Source of the DNA: Methylococcus sp. Mc7
Lineage (GTDB): Bacteria > Pseudomonadota > Gammaproteobacteria > Methylococcales > Methylococcaceae
Direction: 5' to 3'
Assembly (NCBI RefSeq): GCF_019285515.1
Contig: NZ_CP079095.1
Location: forward strand, 2,326,501 to 2,390,500
Length of the DNA: 64,000 nt
The position numbers and the translations under genes are program-made. Below are positions 16,813-26,178 of this stretch, piece by piece (position 1 is the stretch's first letter; every line of letters begins with the position of its first letter). The notes beneath the pieces are model-generated. The model had not been told where the DNA came from. It did no database searches and saw only the letters and a list, made by a program, of their open reading frames with translations.

Positions 16813-17056
16813 AGCTGGTTCCTCATGCCCCGATCGAAATACGCCGTCACAATGCGCGGGGGCGTGCGCGCCGTGTTCACGATCACCCGTAAGACCCTCC
16901 GTATTCGTCGATCCGTACCAAACGGCGTTGCAGCGCCGCATCCATCCGGTCCGCTTCCACTCGTTGCGGCTGGAGCAAGACGCGCTCCAGCCATTCCGTT
17001 TGGATGGCGCGCTTGCTCAGGCTTTCACGGGCGTGTTCGGTCAATTCGTAGTTCAT
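16809..17056 (-). pseudogene. DUF4258 family gene with a frameshift
   Basis: From an ATG at 17056 (overlapping the mod stop as ATGA) the frame reads MNYELTEHARESLSKRAI and continues to RRLVRIDEYGGSYG before a stop at about 16883. The rest of the family sequence, RVLRVIVNTARTPPRIVTAY ending in RGMRNQL, is in another frame to 16809. The switch falls at a GGAGGG run near 16,893-16,898. The protein is therefore either inactivated, made by ribosomal slippage, or split by a sequencing error. Members of this family are RelE-like suspected toxins paired with DUF2283, which follows directly. Confidence 0.7.
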
Positions 17057-18711
17057 TCTCCCTCTGCAAACAAATCGGCCTGGGGCAAAGGCGGAGTTGC
17101 CGTCTGGTTGCCAGTTTCGACGGCCGCCGCCATCGGCAAATTGGCCACGTTCAAGCTGTAATCGTCCTTGCCCCATTCGCAGCGGCGCAGTACCGCATGG
17201 GGGATTTTCCGCACCGTCAGGTTGGCGAAAGCGTCCGGATTGGCGTTGAACGCCTTGCAGCACGCCAACAGGCTGCGATCCTCGCCGACTTCTTCCGAGA
17301 TCGCGCGAAGCTGGTCGTGGGTCAGGCTTTGGGTGGTGACGTAGATGAAATCCCGCTCCGACGAACGGCCGTGCAGCCAATAATGCCGCTCGCTGGGCGC
17401 GTAGGTGAAGCCCATCAGCTTGCACACCGCCTCCGCCAGCATGGCGGCGTTGTAGCTTTGCGCGATGACCCAATTGCCCCAGCGGTCCTTTTCCAGCAGG
17501 GATGGCGCCAGGCGGTAATAGCGGAAGCCGCCGCCGCCTTTCCAGTCCACAGCCTGGGTGATGCCGCCAGAGTCTTCGCCGTCGATGACCTTTTTCAGAC
17601 GCGGGATGATGTGGGTGTGGCAGTGCTCGCCCAGCTCCACCATGATCCAGCGTCGGCCCATCTTGTGGGCGACGGCGCCGGTGGTGCCGGAACCGGCGAA
17701 GGAGTCGAGGACGAGGTCACCGGGGTTGGTAGAAATGTGCAGCGCAAGTTTCACCAGTTCCTCTGGTTTCGGCGTGGCGAAAGGTTCAATCTCTGGAAGC
17801 AGCCTGCGAAGGTGATCACGCTTAGCTGATTGATTCGAGCCCGCTTCCTCTGCCGGCCACCATGTTCGAGAAACGACACCATCTTGAACTTCGGATAGGT
17901 AACGCTTTATAAGCGGCATCCCATCACCATTAGCGCCGAAATATACTCGCCCTTCTTTCCGAGCATTTTCGAAGTTTTCCTTCGAAAAGCGCCAATAGTT
18001 GCCCTTCGGTGGAGTGACAACTCGGCCGGACGGTAACGTAATCGGATAGAGCAGTGATTCACCGCCGCTCTTAGCCGTGCCGTTGTCCCCCTGTAGCCAC
18101 GGACCACGCGGATCGTTGTCCGGATTTCTGTAACGAGCTTTTTGAGCATCAGTTCTCGGCAAAGGATTTCGAATTTTTCGCCACAGCTCTCGGTTTTTGA
18201 CGAAGAGCAGTACATGGTCATGTGCGCTCGAAATATCTGTGTCATTCCGGCGACCTTTGTCCTTCTCCCATGCAAAGGTTGCTACAAAACTCGGCCTCCC
18301 AAACACCTCATCGCAAAGCACCTTCAGGTAGTGCGCTTCGTTGTCGTCAATCGTGATCCACAACGAACCATCCTCCGCCAACAGCCGCCGGATAATCTCC
18401 AGCCGGTCGCGCATCAAGGACAGCCAGATGGAATGCTCCAGCCCGTCGTCGTAATGGACAAACGCGCTGCCGGTGTTGTACGGCGGGTCGATGAATACGC
18501 ACTTCACCTTGCCGGCAAATTCCGCCTCCAGCGCCTTCAACGCCAGCAGGTTGTCGCCGAAGATCAGCCGGTTGTCGAAGATGTCGTTGTCCGTCACCCG
18601 CTGGGCGGCGTGATAGGACTTGTCCGGGTCTTCGATGAGAATACGTGGCTCCAGACGTGGCCTTTCGTATTTGCCGATCCAGGTGAGTTCGAGTTTTTGT
18701 TTATTACTCAT
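17053..18711 (-). CDS. mod: Type III restriction-modification DNA methyltransferase (Mod)
   Basis: 552-aa adenine-N6 methyltransferase of the beta arrangement: catalytic motif DPPYNTG (75-81) precedes the SAM-binding motif DSFAGSGTTGA (about 336-346). WSYxxMRDR-type sequence LSLMRDRLEIIRRLLAEDGS follows DPPY as in other Mod subunits. Mod modifies one strand of an asymmetric site and gives specificity to Res. It starts at ATG 18711 (GGAG 11 bases upstream), 14 bases after the subtilase gene. Although Res is truncated, Mod looks whole and could work as an orphan methyltransferase. The target site cannot be read from the sequence. Confidence 0.95.
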   Translation of the reverse strand: MSNKQKLELTWIGKYERPRLEPRILIEDPDKSYHAAQRVTDNDIFDNRLIFGDNLLALKALEAEFAGKVKCVFIDPPYNTGSAFVHYDDGLEHSIWLSLMRDRLEIIRRLLAEDGSLWITIDDNEAHYLKVLCDEVFGRPSFVATFAWEKDKGRRNDTDISSAHDHVLLFVKNRELWRKIRNPLPRTDAQKARYRNPDNDPRGPWLQGDNGTAKSGGESLLYPITLPSGRVVTPPKGNYWRFSKENFENARKEGRVYFGANGDGMPLIKRYLSEVQDGVVSRTWWPAEEAGSNQSAKRDHLRRLLPEIEPFATPKPEELVKLALHISTNPGDLVLDSFAGSGTTGAVAHKMGRRWIMVELGEHCHTHIIPRLKKVIDGEDSGGITQAVDWKGGGGFRYYRLAPSLLEKDRWGNWVIAQSYNAAMLAEAVCKLMGFTYAPSERHYWLHGRSSERDFIYVTTQSLTHDQLRAISEEVGEDRSLLACCKAFNANPDAFANLTVRKIPHAVLRRCEWGKDDYSLNVANLPMAAAVETGNQTATPPLPQADLFAEGE

Positions 18712-18725
18712 GCTCAAGCGGCTCC

Positions 18726-21059
18726 TTACACCCGTGCACGCGCACGGGCCTGGGCGCGTGCGTCAAGTTGGGCGCGAACTTCCGCGTACAGATTTGCCTG
18801 CGCGTTTTCCCGGTCGGCCAACACCGCCACCAGCGAGTAGGGCTCTTCGCCATCGGCCACTGTTCCCCAAGGCGTGTCCTGGCGCGTGACAACGGCGAAT
18901 AGCTTGTCGCCGTTGCGGGGCGGCAGCTTGAATCCCCAGCGCGAAACTTGCAGCGTGCCGGCCTTTCTATCCTTGTTCGACAACCAGCGATTCAGGTTGA
19001 TTTCTCCCATGCCTTCCTCGCGATTTTTCTTGAAGGCATTCTCCACTTCGTCCAGATCGCAGGCCTTGACGAGCGTGTACCACAACTTGCTCATGCGGTA
19101 ATCAAGGCGGGTCGTACGGATGTCCGGGCTATAGGCGAGCACGATGGTGATTTCTCGTTGGCGTTTTCCAGCCGACCAGAAACTGGGCGGTATCGGCAGT
19201 TCGTAGAAGTGGCATTTGTCGTTGGCGATCCTGTCTTCGGCAAGCACCGTAACGGCTTGATCGACGGAGCGGTACAAAGCTTCGTCGTCTATGCGCCCAT
19301 AACCGACCAGCTGTAGCAGCCGCTTCTTTCCTGCCGCATCGTCGGCGGAATTGAGCAACTCGACGCATGCTCGGGGCCAGCGTGAATGGGCGGCCAACAG
19401 CGCCCGCAACAGATTGGCCGAGGCATCGGGCATTTCGTTTAGCAGGCGGGCGGCGCGATGCGCGACTTGCGGCGCCGCATAGCTGGTGCCGATGTCTTCG
19501 GCAAAGGGGCGGCCATTGGCAAAGCCGCCGCAGGTCGAGACGATGCCCAACCCCGTATGGCGCGTTCTGCCGCCGCTACGCATCAGCGCCAGGTTACCGG
19601 CATATTCGACCACATCGGGTTTGACGGCGCCGCCGACCGAAAATCCGCTTCGCCCCAGGGGGAAAGGCTGGCCTTCCCGTGCGAGAGGCGAATCTTCAAT
19701 AGTTTGCGGATTGCGCTGAGCATCGCGCGTGGCGGTATGCCGGGCAAGTCCGCCGACCGCCAGGGCGTTCAATGCCGGCGCGGGGTCGAGCAGACGCGCG
19801 TGGTCTGCGAATAAATAATCGGGGTAACGGTTGCGGGCGTCGTCGGGCAATTCGTCGAGGCACAGGTTGCCCGTCGGTACGACAAAAAGCACACCTAGTT
19901 CGCGTGTCAGGCGGTCCAGCGTGTAGGCCAGACCACGCACGTGCCTGCCGTCGTAAACCTTGTTGTAATCGCCGTAGCTGAGGTTGAAAACGCGACAGCC
20001 ATATTGAGCCTGCAAGTCCCTGACGGCTTCTTCGACTGCCTTCTCGACAAATTCCGTTTGATCGTTGCCGTCATCCTCAAACACCTTGCCGGAGAACAAG
20101 CGCAATTGCGGAATAAACCGCCTTTGCCGTAGGCATTCCTGAACATCGCCATACAGCGCCAGGCCGGAAACGAAGGTACCGTGCCAATGCGGTGGGTTAT
20201 CGTGGGGCTGGCGGGCGGGTTCGAGATAGCCTTGCGCATCTGCGACCGCGCTTGCCAAGAGGGGGTGGCCGCTGGCAAGGCCCGCATCGAGTACGGCGAT
20301 GGCGGGTGCGTTCTCCGGCGGCTGCGGCGGCGAGGGAAGTTGGTCGATATCCGTAACCAGCACTCCGACGGCAACCCCGGCGCGCGGCGGCAAATCGACC
20401 CTGCGCACATCCCGATGCTTGAGCAACACCGACTCCGCCTGCTCCCTCGTGCAGCGCACTCGCACCATGACGAGGGAAGGCTGATTCAGGTCATCAAGCC
20501 TTTCGATGCCTAGTTTTTGCAAGCTGGCAAGAAATGCCTTGAGCAAGGCGTTGCGCTGATCGGCCCGCTCGAGCGGCCAGAGTTCCACATCCAAGACAAA
20601 ACGCTCCGCCTCCGGAAATCCATGTTGCCGAAGCGCAGCGCCTTTACGATCTTCCGCCGTCCAGTGGTCGAACCCTTCCAGGGCGTAGAGAAGTTCCGCG
20701 CGGGTGGCCTTGCCATCGTGCGCCAAACTGGCAAGCCGGCATTCAAATTCCGCCATCCCTGCTTGGTCTGCAAAGGCAAGGACAACGGATTTGTCTTCCT
20801 GGCTGACCAGCTCGACACCAGGGATAAGATTCAGCTCGGGAGCCGTCGCGCCATCGCGTAGCTGCACCTTGAGCAGGATGCGACCATCGTAGCCTGTCAG
20901 TTCATCGGCGGCAGGCTGTTTTGCTGCCTCAAATGTTCGCCGCAAGCCAGCGCCAAAAGTTTTTGGATTCTCTGGCTTGAGGCTCGATGGAAAGCCTCGT
21001 TGTTTATGGCGGTCTGTCAGTGGCGCTTCACGACTGAACTTCAGATGCTCATAGACCAT
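18726..21059 (-). CDS. Subtilisin-like serine protease, IetS-like
   Basis: 777 aa with an intact S8 catalytic set: Asp258 in AIAVLDAGL, His293 in HWHGTFVSGLA, oxyanion Asn398 in VVPTGN and Ser526 in EDIGTSYAAPQVA. There is no signal peptide, so it acts in the cytosol. About 250 residues precede the protease domain and about 200 follow it. It is encoded 42 bases after an AAA ATPase gene, the two-gene layout of the IetAS antiphage system described by Gao and colleagues in 2020. The very C-terminus is an Ala-Arg repeat. In the system the ATPase is thought to control the protease. The protease call is certain; assignment to IetAS rests on architecture. Confidence 0.9.
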   Translation of the reverse strand: MVYEHLKFSREAPLTDRHKQRGFPSSLKPENPKTFGAGLRRTFEAAKQPAADELTGYDGRILLKVQLRDGATAPELNLIPGVELVSQEDKSVVLAFADQAGMAEFECRLASLAHDGKATRAELLYALEGFDHWTAEDRKGAALRQHGFPEAERFVLDVELWPLERADQRNALLKAFLASLQKLGIERLDDLNQPSLVMVRVRCTREQAESVLLKHRDVRRVDLPPRAGVAVGVLVTDIDQLPSPPQPPENAPAIAVLDAGLASGHPLLASAVADAQGYLEPARQPHDNPPHWHGTFVSGLALYGDVQECLRQRRFIPQLRLFSGKVFEDDGNDQTEFVEKAVEEAVRDLQAQYGCRVFNLSYGDYNKVYDGRHVRGLAYTLDRLTRELGVLFVVPTGNLCLDELPDDARNRYPDYLFADHARLLDPAPALNALAVGGLARHTATRDAQRNPQTIEDSPLAREGQPFPLGRSGFSVGGAVKPDVVEYAGNLALMRSGGRTRHTGLGIVSTCGGFANGRPFAEDIGTSYAAPQVAHRAARLLNEMPDASANLLRALLAAHSRWPRACVELLNSADDAAGKKRLLQLVGYGRIDDEALYRSVDQAVTVLAEDRIANDKCHFYELPIPPSFWSAGKRQREITIVLAYSPDIRTTRLDYRMSKLWYTLVKACDLDEVENAFKKNREEGMGEINLNRWLSNKDRKAGTLQVSRWGFKLPPRNGDKLFAVVTRQDTPWGTVADGEEPYSLVAVLADRENAQANLYAEVRAQLDARAQARARARV

Positions 21060-21101
21060 TGTTGATGTTCCTTGTTTTTCCTTGCGCTTCCCCAGACACG
21101 C

Positions 21102-22088
21102 TTAATGCTTGGGCTGATATTCGCGCTTCAACGCTTCCTCAAGATGGCCGCGTTGCAAAAACTCCCGCCTCGACAGAATCATCTGTTTCACCGCTCTGCG
21201 TAAAACGCGCTCTATGTCGGCATGGGACATGCCCTTGAACAGGTTCGCAATCTCATGGGCATCCGTCTCAAATTCACGGCGTATACCGGACAGTTTCAGC
21301 GCCAGCAGACGCTTGATTTGTTCCAGGTTGGGAAGCTCGAAGCGCAGGGTTTCATCGAATCTGCGCCAGACCGCTTGGTCCAGCAAGGACTCGTAGTTGG
21401 TGGTGGCAATCAGCAGGCTTTCCCCTCGATAGCCATCGAGCATTTGCAGGACGGCATTCACCGAGCGCTTGAGTTCGCCATGATCCGCTGCATCACCACG
21501 GTCCTTGGCCAAAGCGTCGAATTCATCGAACAAGGCAACCACCGGATTTTGCGACACGTAGTCGAAGACCTTGCGCAGATTGCCCGCCGTCTCGCCAAGG
21601 AAGGATGAAATCACCGAATCGAGCCGAATAATCACCAGAGGCAACGATAGGCTATGGGCAATGACTTCGGCCGCCAAAGTTTTGCCGCAGCCCGAAGGCC
21701 CACAAAACAGAAGTTTTTGGGCCGGCTGCAAACCATAGGAGCGCAGCACATCCGCCCTGTTATGTTCATGCACTATTTCAGAAAGAATAGTCTGCGTGGC
21801 ATCCGAAAGGACAATGTCCTTTTCTTCCCGGATCACCGCTCGCTCTTCAAGCAAAGCCAAACCATTATCTTTGTTGGCGGGAAAGCTGGCCAATCCATGC
21901 AGCTTCCGAACGTTGCTTTGGGTCGCTGTCCGGTCGCCGTAAAGCAACCGCTCCAGATCATTGGCCAGCAAATGATGATTCTTTTCGCGCTCTTCCTTGA
22001 TGACCGCCTCGGAAGCGGCGCGAAATCCGGCTTCGTCGCCAAGCGCCCCCGACCTGATCAGTTGTCTCAATAGTTGTCCGCTGGCCAT
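21102..22088 (-). CDS. AAA ATPase, IetA-like
   Basis: 328 aa. Walker A is GPSGCGKT (130-137), Walker B is VVALFDEFDA (183-192), sensor 1 is LLIATTNYESLLD and the arginine finger region is VWRRFDETLRF. The N-terminal 90 residues are helical and charged. It is an ATPase of the FtsH/Cdc48-like AAA group without protease domain. The ATG at 22088 with GAGGAAAAAATC upstream is the start; an upstream extension to 22268 has no support. It comes directly before the subtilase gene and fits as the regulatory half of an IetAS-like two-protein defence system. Confidence 0.9.
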   Translation of the reverse strand: MASGQLLRQLIRSGALGDEAGFRAASEAVIKEEREKNHHLLANDLERLLYGDRTATQSNVRKLHGLASFPANKDNGLALLEERAVIREEKDIVLSDATQTILSEIVHEHNRADVLRSYGLQPAQKLLFCGPSGCGKTLAAEVIAHSLSLPLVIIRLDSVISSFLGETAGNLRKVFDYVSQNPVVALFDEFDALAKDRGDAADHGELKRSVNAVLQMLDGYRGESLLIATTNYESLLDQAVWRRFDETLRFELPNLEQIKRLLALKLSGIRREFETDAHEIANLFKGMSHADIERVLRRAVKQMILSRREFLQRGHLEEALKREYQPKH

Positions 22089-22183
22089 GATTTTTTCCTC
22101 TTTCTTCAATTCCGTCCGGTCGAAATTATTGCAGTTCCCATTCCAATGAGAACAGCATTCGCTCCTCCAACCGGCAAACATCC

Positions 22184-23899
22184 TCAGCTCAATTGGGCAA
22201 TGCGCCAAATGGCAGTGGCCTGATTCGCCATCCAGTTCTGCCGGGTGGCTATGTGTTCCGGCGTCCAATCGGCATGGTCATTCGCCAATTTTTGCGTTAT
22301 CGCGAAGCCGCTTTGGCGATAGGTTTCCCGTTTGTCGGCATAAACGGCCGTGCCGATGTTCCGGTTGGTGCCGGTTTGCAGCAAGGTCATATTGCCAAGC
22401 CGATAGGTCATCGCTTCGGCGTCGTCGTTGCTGAATCCGCCCCAGCCATCGGGTGCGTTCTGCGGCAAGACATGCTCGATATTGAATGCATCGCTGGTAA
22501 AGCTGTAGTCCTGATTAGACAAACGTTTCTCCAGTGCGCACAGGATAAAACGCACCACCCGGTTGTTGCGGGCGTCGGTGGTGCGGATGACTTTGTCGGC
22601 GAAGGCGGAGCGGAACGCCGCATCGTCCGGGTAAACACCTCGCATGGCCGACAGCGCGGCGCCAAGCTGGGTGATTTCCTTTGTTGCGATTCGTTCCGCC
22701 ACGGCGTTGTAGGTACGCTCTTGCTCAGCCGTGCTGTAGGCGCCGATGACGTTAAATCGCATCGAAATGACCACCGTGGATCGCAGTAGCCCGGTGAAGT
22801 CCGCCGCATCGAACTGCCGCTTTGCGGCCAGAAGCAGCGGAAAAGGCTGCCGCACCCGGAAGGTTTTCAGGACGCCCGCCAGTTGCTTGTCGTCCTGCGC
22901 CCAGTCCGAGGCTTCGGGCGAAGACAGGGCCAGATAGGTGTCGAGGTCTTCTTCCATATCGCGCAGCAACTGAAAAACTGCTTCGCGTGTGTTGATCCGC
23001 GCTCGTATCGTCTTGAACAGGTCGGCCTGTCGCGCAAAGGCGCGACGGCTGTTCCAGTGCACGCGCAGGAAGTCCGGAAAATTTTCCGATTGCAGGCGTC
23101 CGACGATGTTTTCCCAACGATCCTCCAGATTGCGCAATTCGTGATCCGTCTCGCCGCCTCGGTCGAGTACAGAGAACAGGTAGTTTTTCAACAGGTCGGT
23201 GGCGGAGAGCCTCACGCCCCGCGCGTTCAGCGTCTCAAATACCTTGTAGGCATTGAGTTCATCGGTCACGGTGATGACCGTGAAAAATAGGCGATCGCTG
23301 ATATCCTCGGTCAGTTGCGCCAGCCGCTTGCCTTCGTCACCGCTGCTGGCCTTCAGATAAGCCGCCACCTGCCTGTCGAACCAGTCGAAGGCTTTGCGCA
23401 GCAGGTGTTCGGACGCATGGAACCCGCCTTGCGGAAGATGTCCGAGCGGCACCAGATAATTCTGGAAGTAATTGTTGTTGTTGCGGTTGAGCGTGAGTTT
23501 TGGTCGGGCGACGAGCGTAACCGGGTCGAGGTAACCTACGTACGTCTGCCGTATCTGATTCAGGCGTTGCCTGTTCGCATCGGCGTCATTGCCGGCGTCG
23601 ATGAGTCGCTGGATATTCTTGAGCACTGCCAGGACGATGATGCTGATCGTTGTCAGCCGCTGTTGCCCGTCGATGACGTCAAAGGTCTTGTCGTCGGCAG
23701 ACTGCAATACCAGATACCCTATGTAGTGCGCAGGTTCGCCATTTGCCTTCAAGGTATCGAGAATATCCATCCACAGGTCTTCCCATTCCTCGCTAGTCCA
23801 ACTGTAGTCGCGTTGAAAACGGGGGATACGGTACGTCAAACCGTTGCCGATCAACTTGCGGAATGTGTTGTTCTCTGTCTTGAAATTGGTTGCGGCCAT
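22184..23899 (-). CDS. DUF262/DUF1524 protein, GmrSD-like type IV restriction candidate
   Basis: 571 aa. The N-terminal DUF262 domain shows IPRFQRDYSW and the diagnostic DGQQRLTT (77-84), a ParB-like nucleotide-binding motif. FETLNARGVRLSATDLLKNY lies near residue 230. The C-terminal DUF1524 domain carries the His-Me finger nuclease segment FNIEHVLPQN and then YRLGNMTLL. GmrSD-type enzymes use nucleotide hydrolysis to cut modified (for example glucosylated) phage DNA. It is the first gene of the minus-strand run, 95 bases before the AAA ATPase. Both domains look complete. Confidence 0.88.
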   Translation of the reverse strand: MAATNFKTENNTFRKLIGNGLTYRIPRFQRDYSWTSEEWEDLWMDILDTLKANGEPAHYIGYLVLQSADDKTFDVIDGQQRLTTISIIVLAVLKNIQRLIDAGNDADANRQRLNQIRQTYVGYLDPVTLVARPKLTLNRNNNNYFQNYLVPLGHLPQGGFHASEHLLRKAFDWFDRQVAAYLKASSGDEGKRLAQLTEDISDRLFFTVITVTDELNAYKVFETLNARGVRLSATDLLKNYLFSVLDRGGETDHELRNLEDRWENIVGRLQSENFPDFLRVHWNSRRAFARQADLFKTIRARINTREAVFQLLRDMEEDLDTYLALSSPEASDWAQDDKQLAGVLKTFRVRQPFPLLLAAKRQFDAADFTGLLRSTVVISMRFNVIGAYSTAEQERTYNAVAERIATKEITQLGAALSAMRGVYPDDAAFRSAFADKVIRTTDARNNRVVRFILCALEKRLSNQDYSFTSDAFNIEHVLPQNAPDGWGGFSNDDAEAMTYRLGNMTLLQTGTNRNIGTAVYADKRETYRQSGFAITQKLANDHADWTPEHIATRQNWMANQATAIWRIAQLS

Positions 23900-23964
23900 G
23901 TGGATTCCCCAATCTGTCTATTTCAGCGTCCATTCAATGGTGAACAAAAATACGCTCTTCAACC

Positions 23965-24063
23965 GTAACCGTTCATACCACCGCTTTTTGCCGGGAACGC
24001 GACCACCCAGGCCGCTTTATCAGCAGGCGGGACGCCCGCGTTCCCAGGGAACCGAGCGGTTAC
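23965..24063 (-). repeat. Short dispersed repeat with terminal inverted repeats, copy A
   Basis: 99-bp element bounded by GTAACCGTTC and GAGCGGTTAC, a 10-bp inverted repeat with one mismatch. A second copy lies in the opposite orientation at 60482-60585, with near-identical sequence over the half that contains GGCGGGACGCCCGCG. It has no coding capacity of its own. The size and ends are those of a MITE- or REP-like element. Confidence 0.7.
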
Positions 24064-24133
24064 CTGGGGAAACCCAGGGAGCAAAAGCAAGTCACTTATG
24101 GGCTGGCTTCATGGAACGCGACGGGAGGTCAGT

Positions 24134-24229
24134 TGGCGGAAGAGAATGGGAGTCGAACCCACCTGAGGCCGTCTCACGGCCTCATCCGGTTTTGAAGACC
24201 GGCCGCCCCACCGGGGACGCTGCTCTTCC
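24134..24229 (-). tRNA. selC: tRNA-Sec (anticodon UCA)
   Basis: 96 nt including an encoded CCA. On the minus strand it starts GGAAGAGCAGCG, has the anticodon loop GGTCTTCAAAACC (anticodon TCA), a long variable arm GAGGCCGTGAGACGGCCTC and the T arm GTGGGTTCGACTCCCAT, and ends CTCTTCCGCCA. The extended acceptor stem and long variable arm are the marks of tRNA-Sec; the eighth acceptor pair reads as a C-U mismatch. It follows selA and selB on the same strand. Its 3' end faces the defence island. Confidence 0.96.
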
Positions 24230-24273
24230 GAAGTTGGGCGGATTCTATCGAAAAACCCGCGGGCTGCGGCGTT

Positions 24274-26178
24274 CTAGAACTCCAAGGTTTCGTTGCGCAG
24301 GCGGTGGCTGTCCTTGATGCGGCGGGTGAGGCCGATGCGGTCGAAGAATTCCAGGATGTGGATGGCGAGCTTGCGGCCGGTGCCGATACGGTTGCGGAAT
24401 TCGGCGGCCAGCACGGCGCCGTCCGGGCTGTCGCCGGCGGTCTGCCGGACGATGGCGGCGAGCCGGGCGACGGCGGTCCGGTCGAAGTAGTGGTCGTGGG
24501 CGATGCGGTACACCTGCCCGAGCCGGGCGGCGCGCATCAGCAGCCGGCGCACCGCGGTTTCGTCGAGGTTCTCGGCGCGGGCGATGTCGCGCACCCGGGG
24601 CGGCTGGAACGGCTCGGCGGTCAGGAGCGGCGCGAGACGGTTCCACAGGGCTTCGTCCTCCGGGGCGAGGCTGAGTTCATGGCCGGGCAGGTGCCACCAG
24701 GAGCCGTCGCGGCGGCACTGTCCATCGGCCAGCAGTTCGGCCAGGAGTGCGCCGAACGCGTGGCGTTCCATCCGGGGTGCGGTGCGCAGGCGCAACTGCT
24801 CGGTGTTGAGGCCCAGCGAATCGGGCACGTTTTGATGTTCCTGCTGCAGCGCGGCGATGACGCCGGTGCTGAGCTCAGCCCAATGCGCCGGGGCAAAGGC
24901 GAGGGGGCTGGCGCCGTCGATTTTCTTCAGCTCCAGGCTGGCGCAGAGCCTGTCGGTCTCGGCTTCGGTCAGGTTGGCGTTGGCGGCGAATTCGCCGAGA
25001 TCGACGCCGTTCGGCGCGCTGTCCAGGAGGGCCCTGAGCCGGGTTTCGGGAAGGTCCTGTTCCCAGGCGGCCAGGATGGCGCGGCGCTGCGGCGAGCGGC
25101 GGCCCCGGGCCGGGGGCTGGGTGTCGAGCACCGTGCCGCCGGCCAGGGTCCGCTGGGCGGAGCCATCGCGCAGGATGCAGCGGTCGCCCCAGGCCGCGCA
25201 GGTGGGCTGGTCCAGCACCAGTTGTGCCCAGGCGCCCGCGCCCGGCTCCAGCGTGTCCGCTTCGAGCAGGGCGACATGCCCGGCGGACCGGAACGCGCCG
25301 AGGTGGACGTGCAGCGGCGTCCAGTGGCGCAGCGGCTTGGCTTCGCTGCCCAGCAACCGGAGCCGGACGTCCAGCCGCCGCGTCGGCCGGTGCAGGGCCG
25401 GCGCCAGCACCCAGTCGCCGCGCTGCACCTCCTGTTTTTCCACGCCGGCCAAATTGAGGGCGCAGCGCTGGCCGGTCTGGCCGGATTCCGCGGGGCGGTT
25501 CTGGGCGTGGATGCCGCGGATGCGGACTTTCAGGCCGGACGGGGCGAGGAGCAGATGATCGCCGGAGCGGACCGTGCCGGAAAACACGGTGCCGGTCACC
25601 ACCGTGCCGATGCCGGCCACCGTGAAGCTGCGGTCCACCGCCAGGCGGAAGCCGCCGCCGGGGACGCGGGCGTCGAGCCGGGCTGCCGCCAGTTCCAGAT
25701 GGGCGCGGAGTTCGGCCACGCCGGCGCCCGTGTGGGCCGATACCTCGAACACCGGGCAGCCGGCGAGGCGGGTGCCGGTCAGCGAGGCTTCGATTGCGCC
25801 ACGGGCTGCGGCGATCCGGCCGGCATCGACGAGATCGGTCTTGGTCAGGGCCACGGCGCCTTGCTCGATGCCGAGCAGGTCGATGATCTGCAGGTGTTCC
25901 ACGGTCTGGGGCATGGGGCCGTCGTCGGCCGCCACCACCAACAGGGCGAAGTCGATGCCGGTGGCGCCCGCCAGCATGTTGTGGATGAATTTCTCGTGGC
26001 CGGGCACGTCGACGAAGCCGAGGATTTCGCCGCTGGTCAGAGGGGTGTAGGCATAGCCCAGGTCGATGGTGATGCCGCGGGATTTTTCTTCCGCCAGGCG
26101 GTCCGCGTCCACGCCGGTGAGCTGCTTCACCAGGGCGGTCTTGCCGTGGTCGATATGGCCCGCGGTGCCGACGATCAT
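24274..26178 (-). CDS. selB: Selenocysteine-specific elongation factor SelB
   Basis: 634 aa. The EF-Tu-like half has G1 GHIDHGKT (7-14), [11 protein letters not shown]3 VDVPGHEKF and G4 TKTDLVD. The C-terminal half (from about 370) consists of winged-helix repeats that bind the SECIS hairpin of selenoprotein mRNAs. It carries Sec-tRNA to UGA codons. The start overlaps the selA stop by ATGA, so the genes are coupled, and tRNA-Sec follows 45 bases after the end. A SECIS-dependent target is not present in this window. Confidence 0.97.
   Translation of the reverse strand: MIVGTAGHIDHGKTALVKQLTGVDADRLAEEKSRGITIDLGYAYTPLTSGEILGFVDVPGHEKFIHNMLAGATGIDFALLVVAADDGPMPQTVEHLQIIDLLGIEQGAVALTKTDLVDAGRIAAARGAIEASLTGTRLAGCPVFEVSAHTGAGVAELRAHLELAAARLDARVPGGGFRLAVDRSFTVAGIGTVVTGTVFSGTVRSGDHLLLAPSGLKVRIRGIHAQNRPAESGQTGQRCALNLAGVEKQEVQRGDWVLAPALHRPTRRLDVRLRLLGSEAKPLRHWTPLHVHLGAFRSAGHVALLEADTLEPGAGAWAQLVLDQPTCAAWGDRCILRDGSAQRTLAGGTVLDTQPPARGRRSPQRRAILAAWEQDLPETRLRALLDSAPNGVDLGEFAANANLTEAETDRLCASLELKKIDGASPLAFAPAHWAELSTGVIAALQQEHQNVPDSLGLNTEQLRLRTAPRMERHAFGALLAELLADGQCRRDGSWWHLPGHELSLAPEDEALWNRLAPLLTAEPFQPPRVRDIARAENLDETAVRRLLMRAARLGQVYRIAHDHYFDRTAVARLAAIVRQTAGDSPDGAVLAAEFRNRIGTGRKLAIHILEFFDRIGLTRRIKDSHRLRNETLEF

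Larger units (their letters stand above)
13387..24063. other. Putative defence island next to the selenocysteine tRNA gene
   Basis: Block of ten genes. Nine lie on the minus strand in a nearly gap-free run from the DUF262 gene (23899) to the truncated res gene (13748), several overlapping by ATGA; a convergent DUF1643 gene closes the left end. Contents are restriction-modification, AAA-subtilase, GmrSD-like and toxin-antitoxin-like genes. The right edge holds a repeat with terminal inverted repeats and then tRNA-Sec, whose 3' end points into the island. No integrase or transposase gene was found, so any mobility function has been lost or lies elsewhere. Confidence 0.65.
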
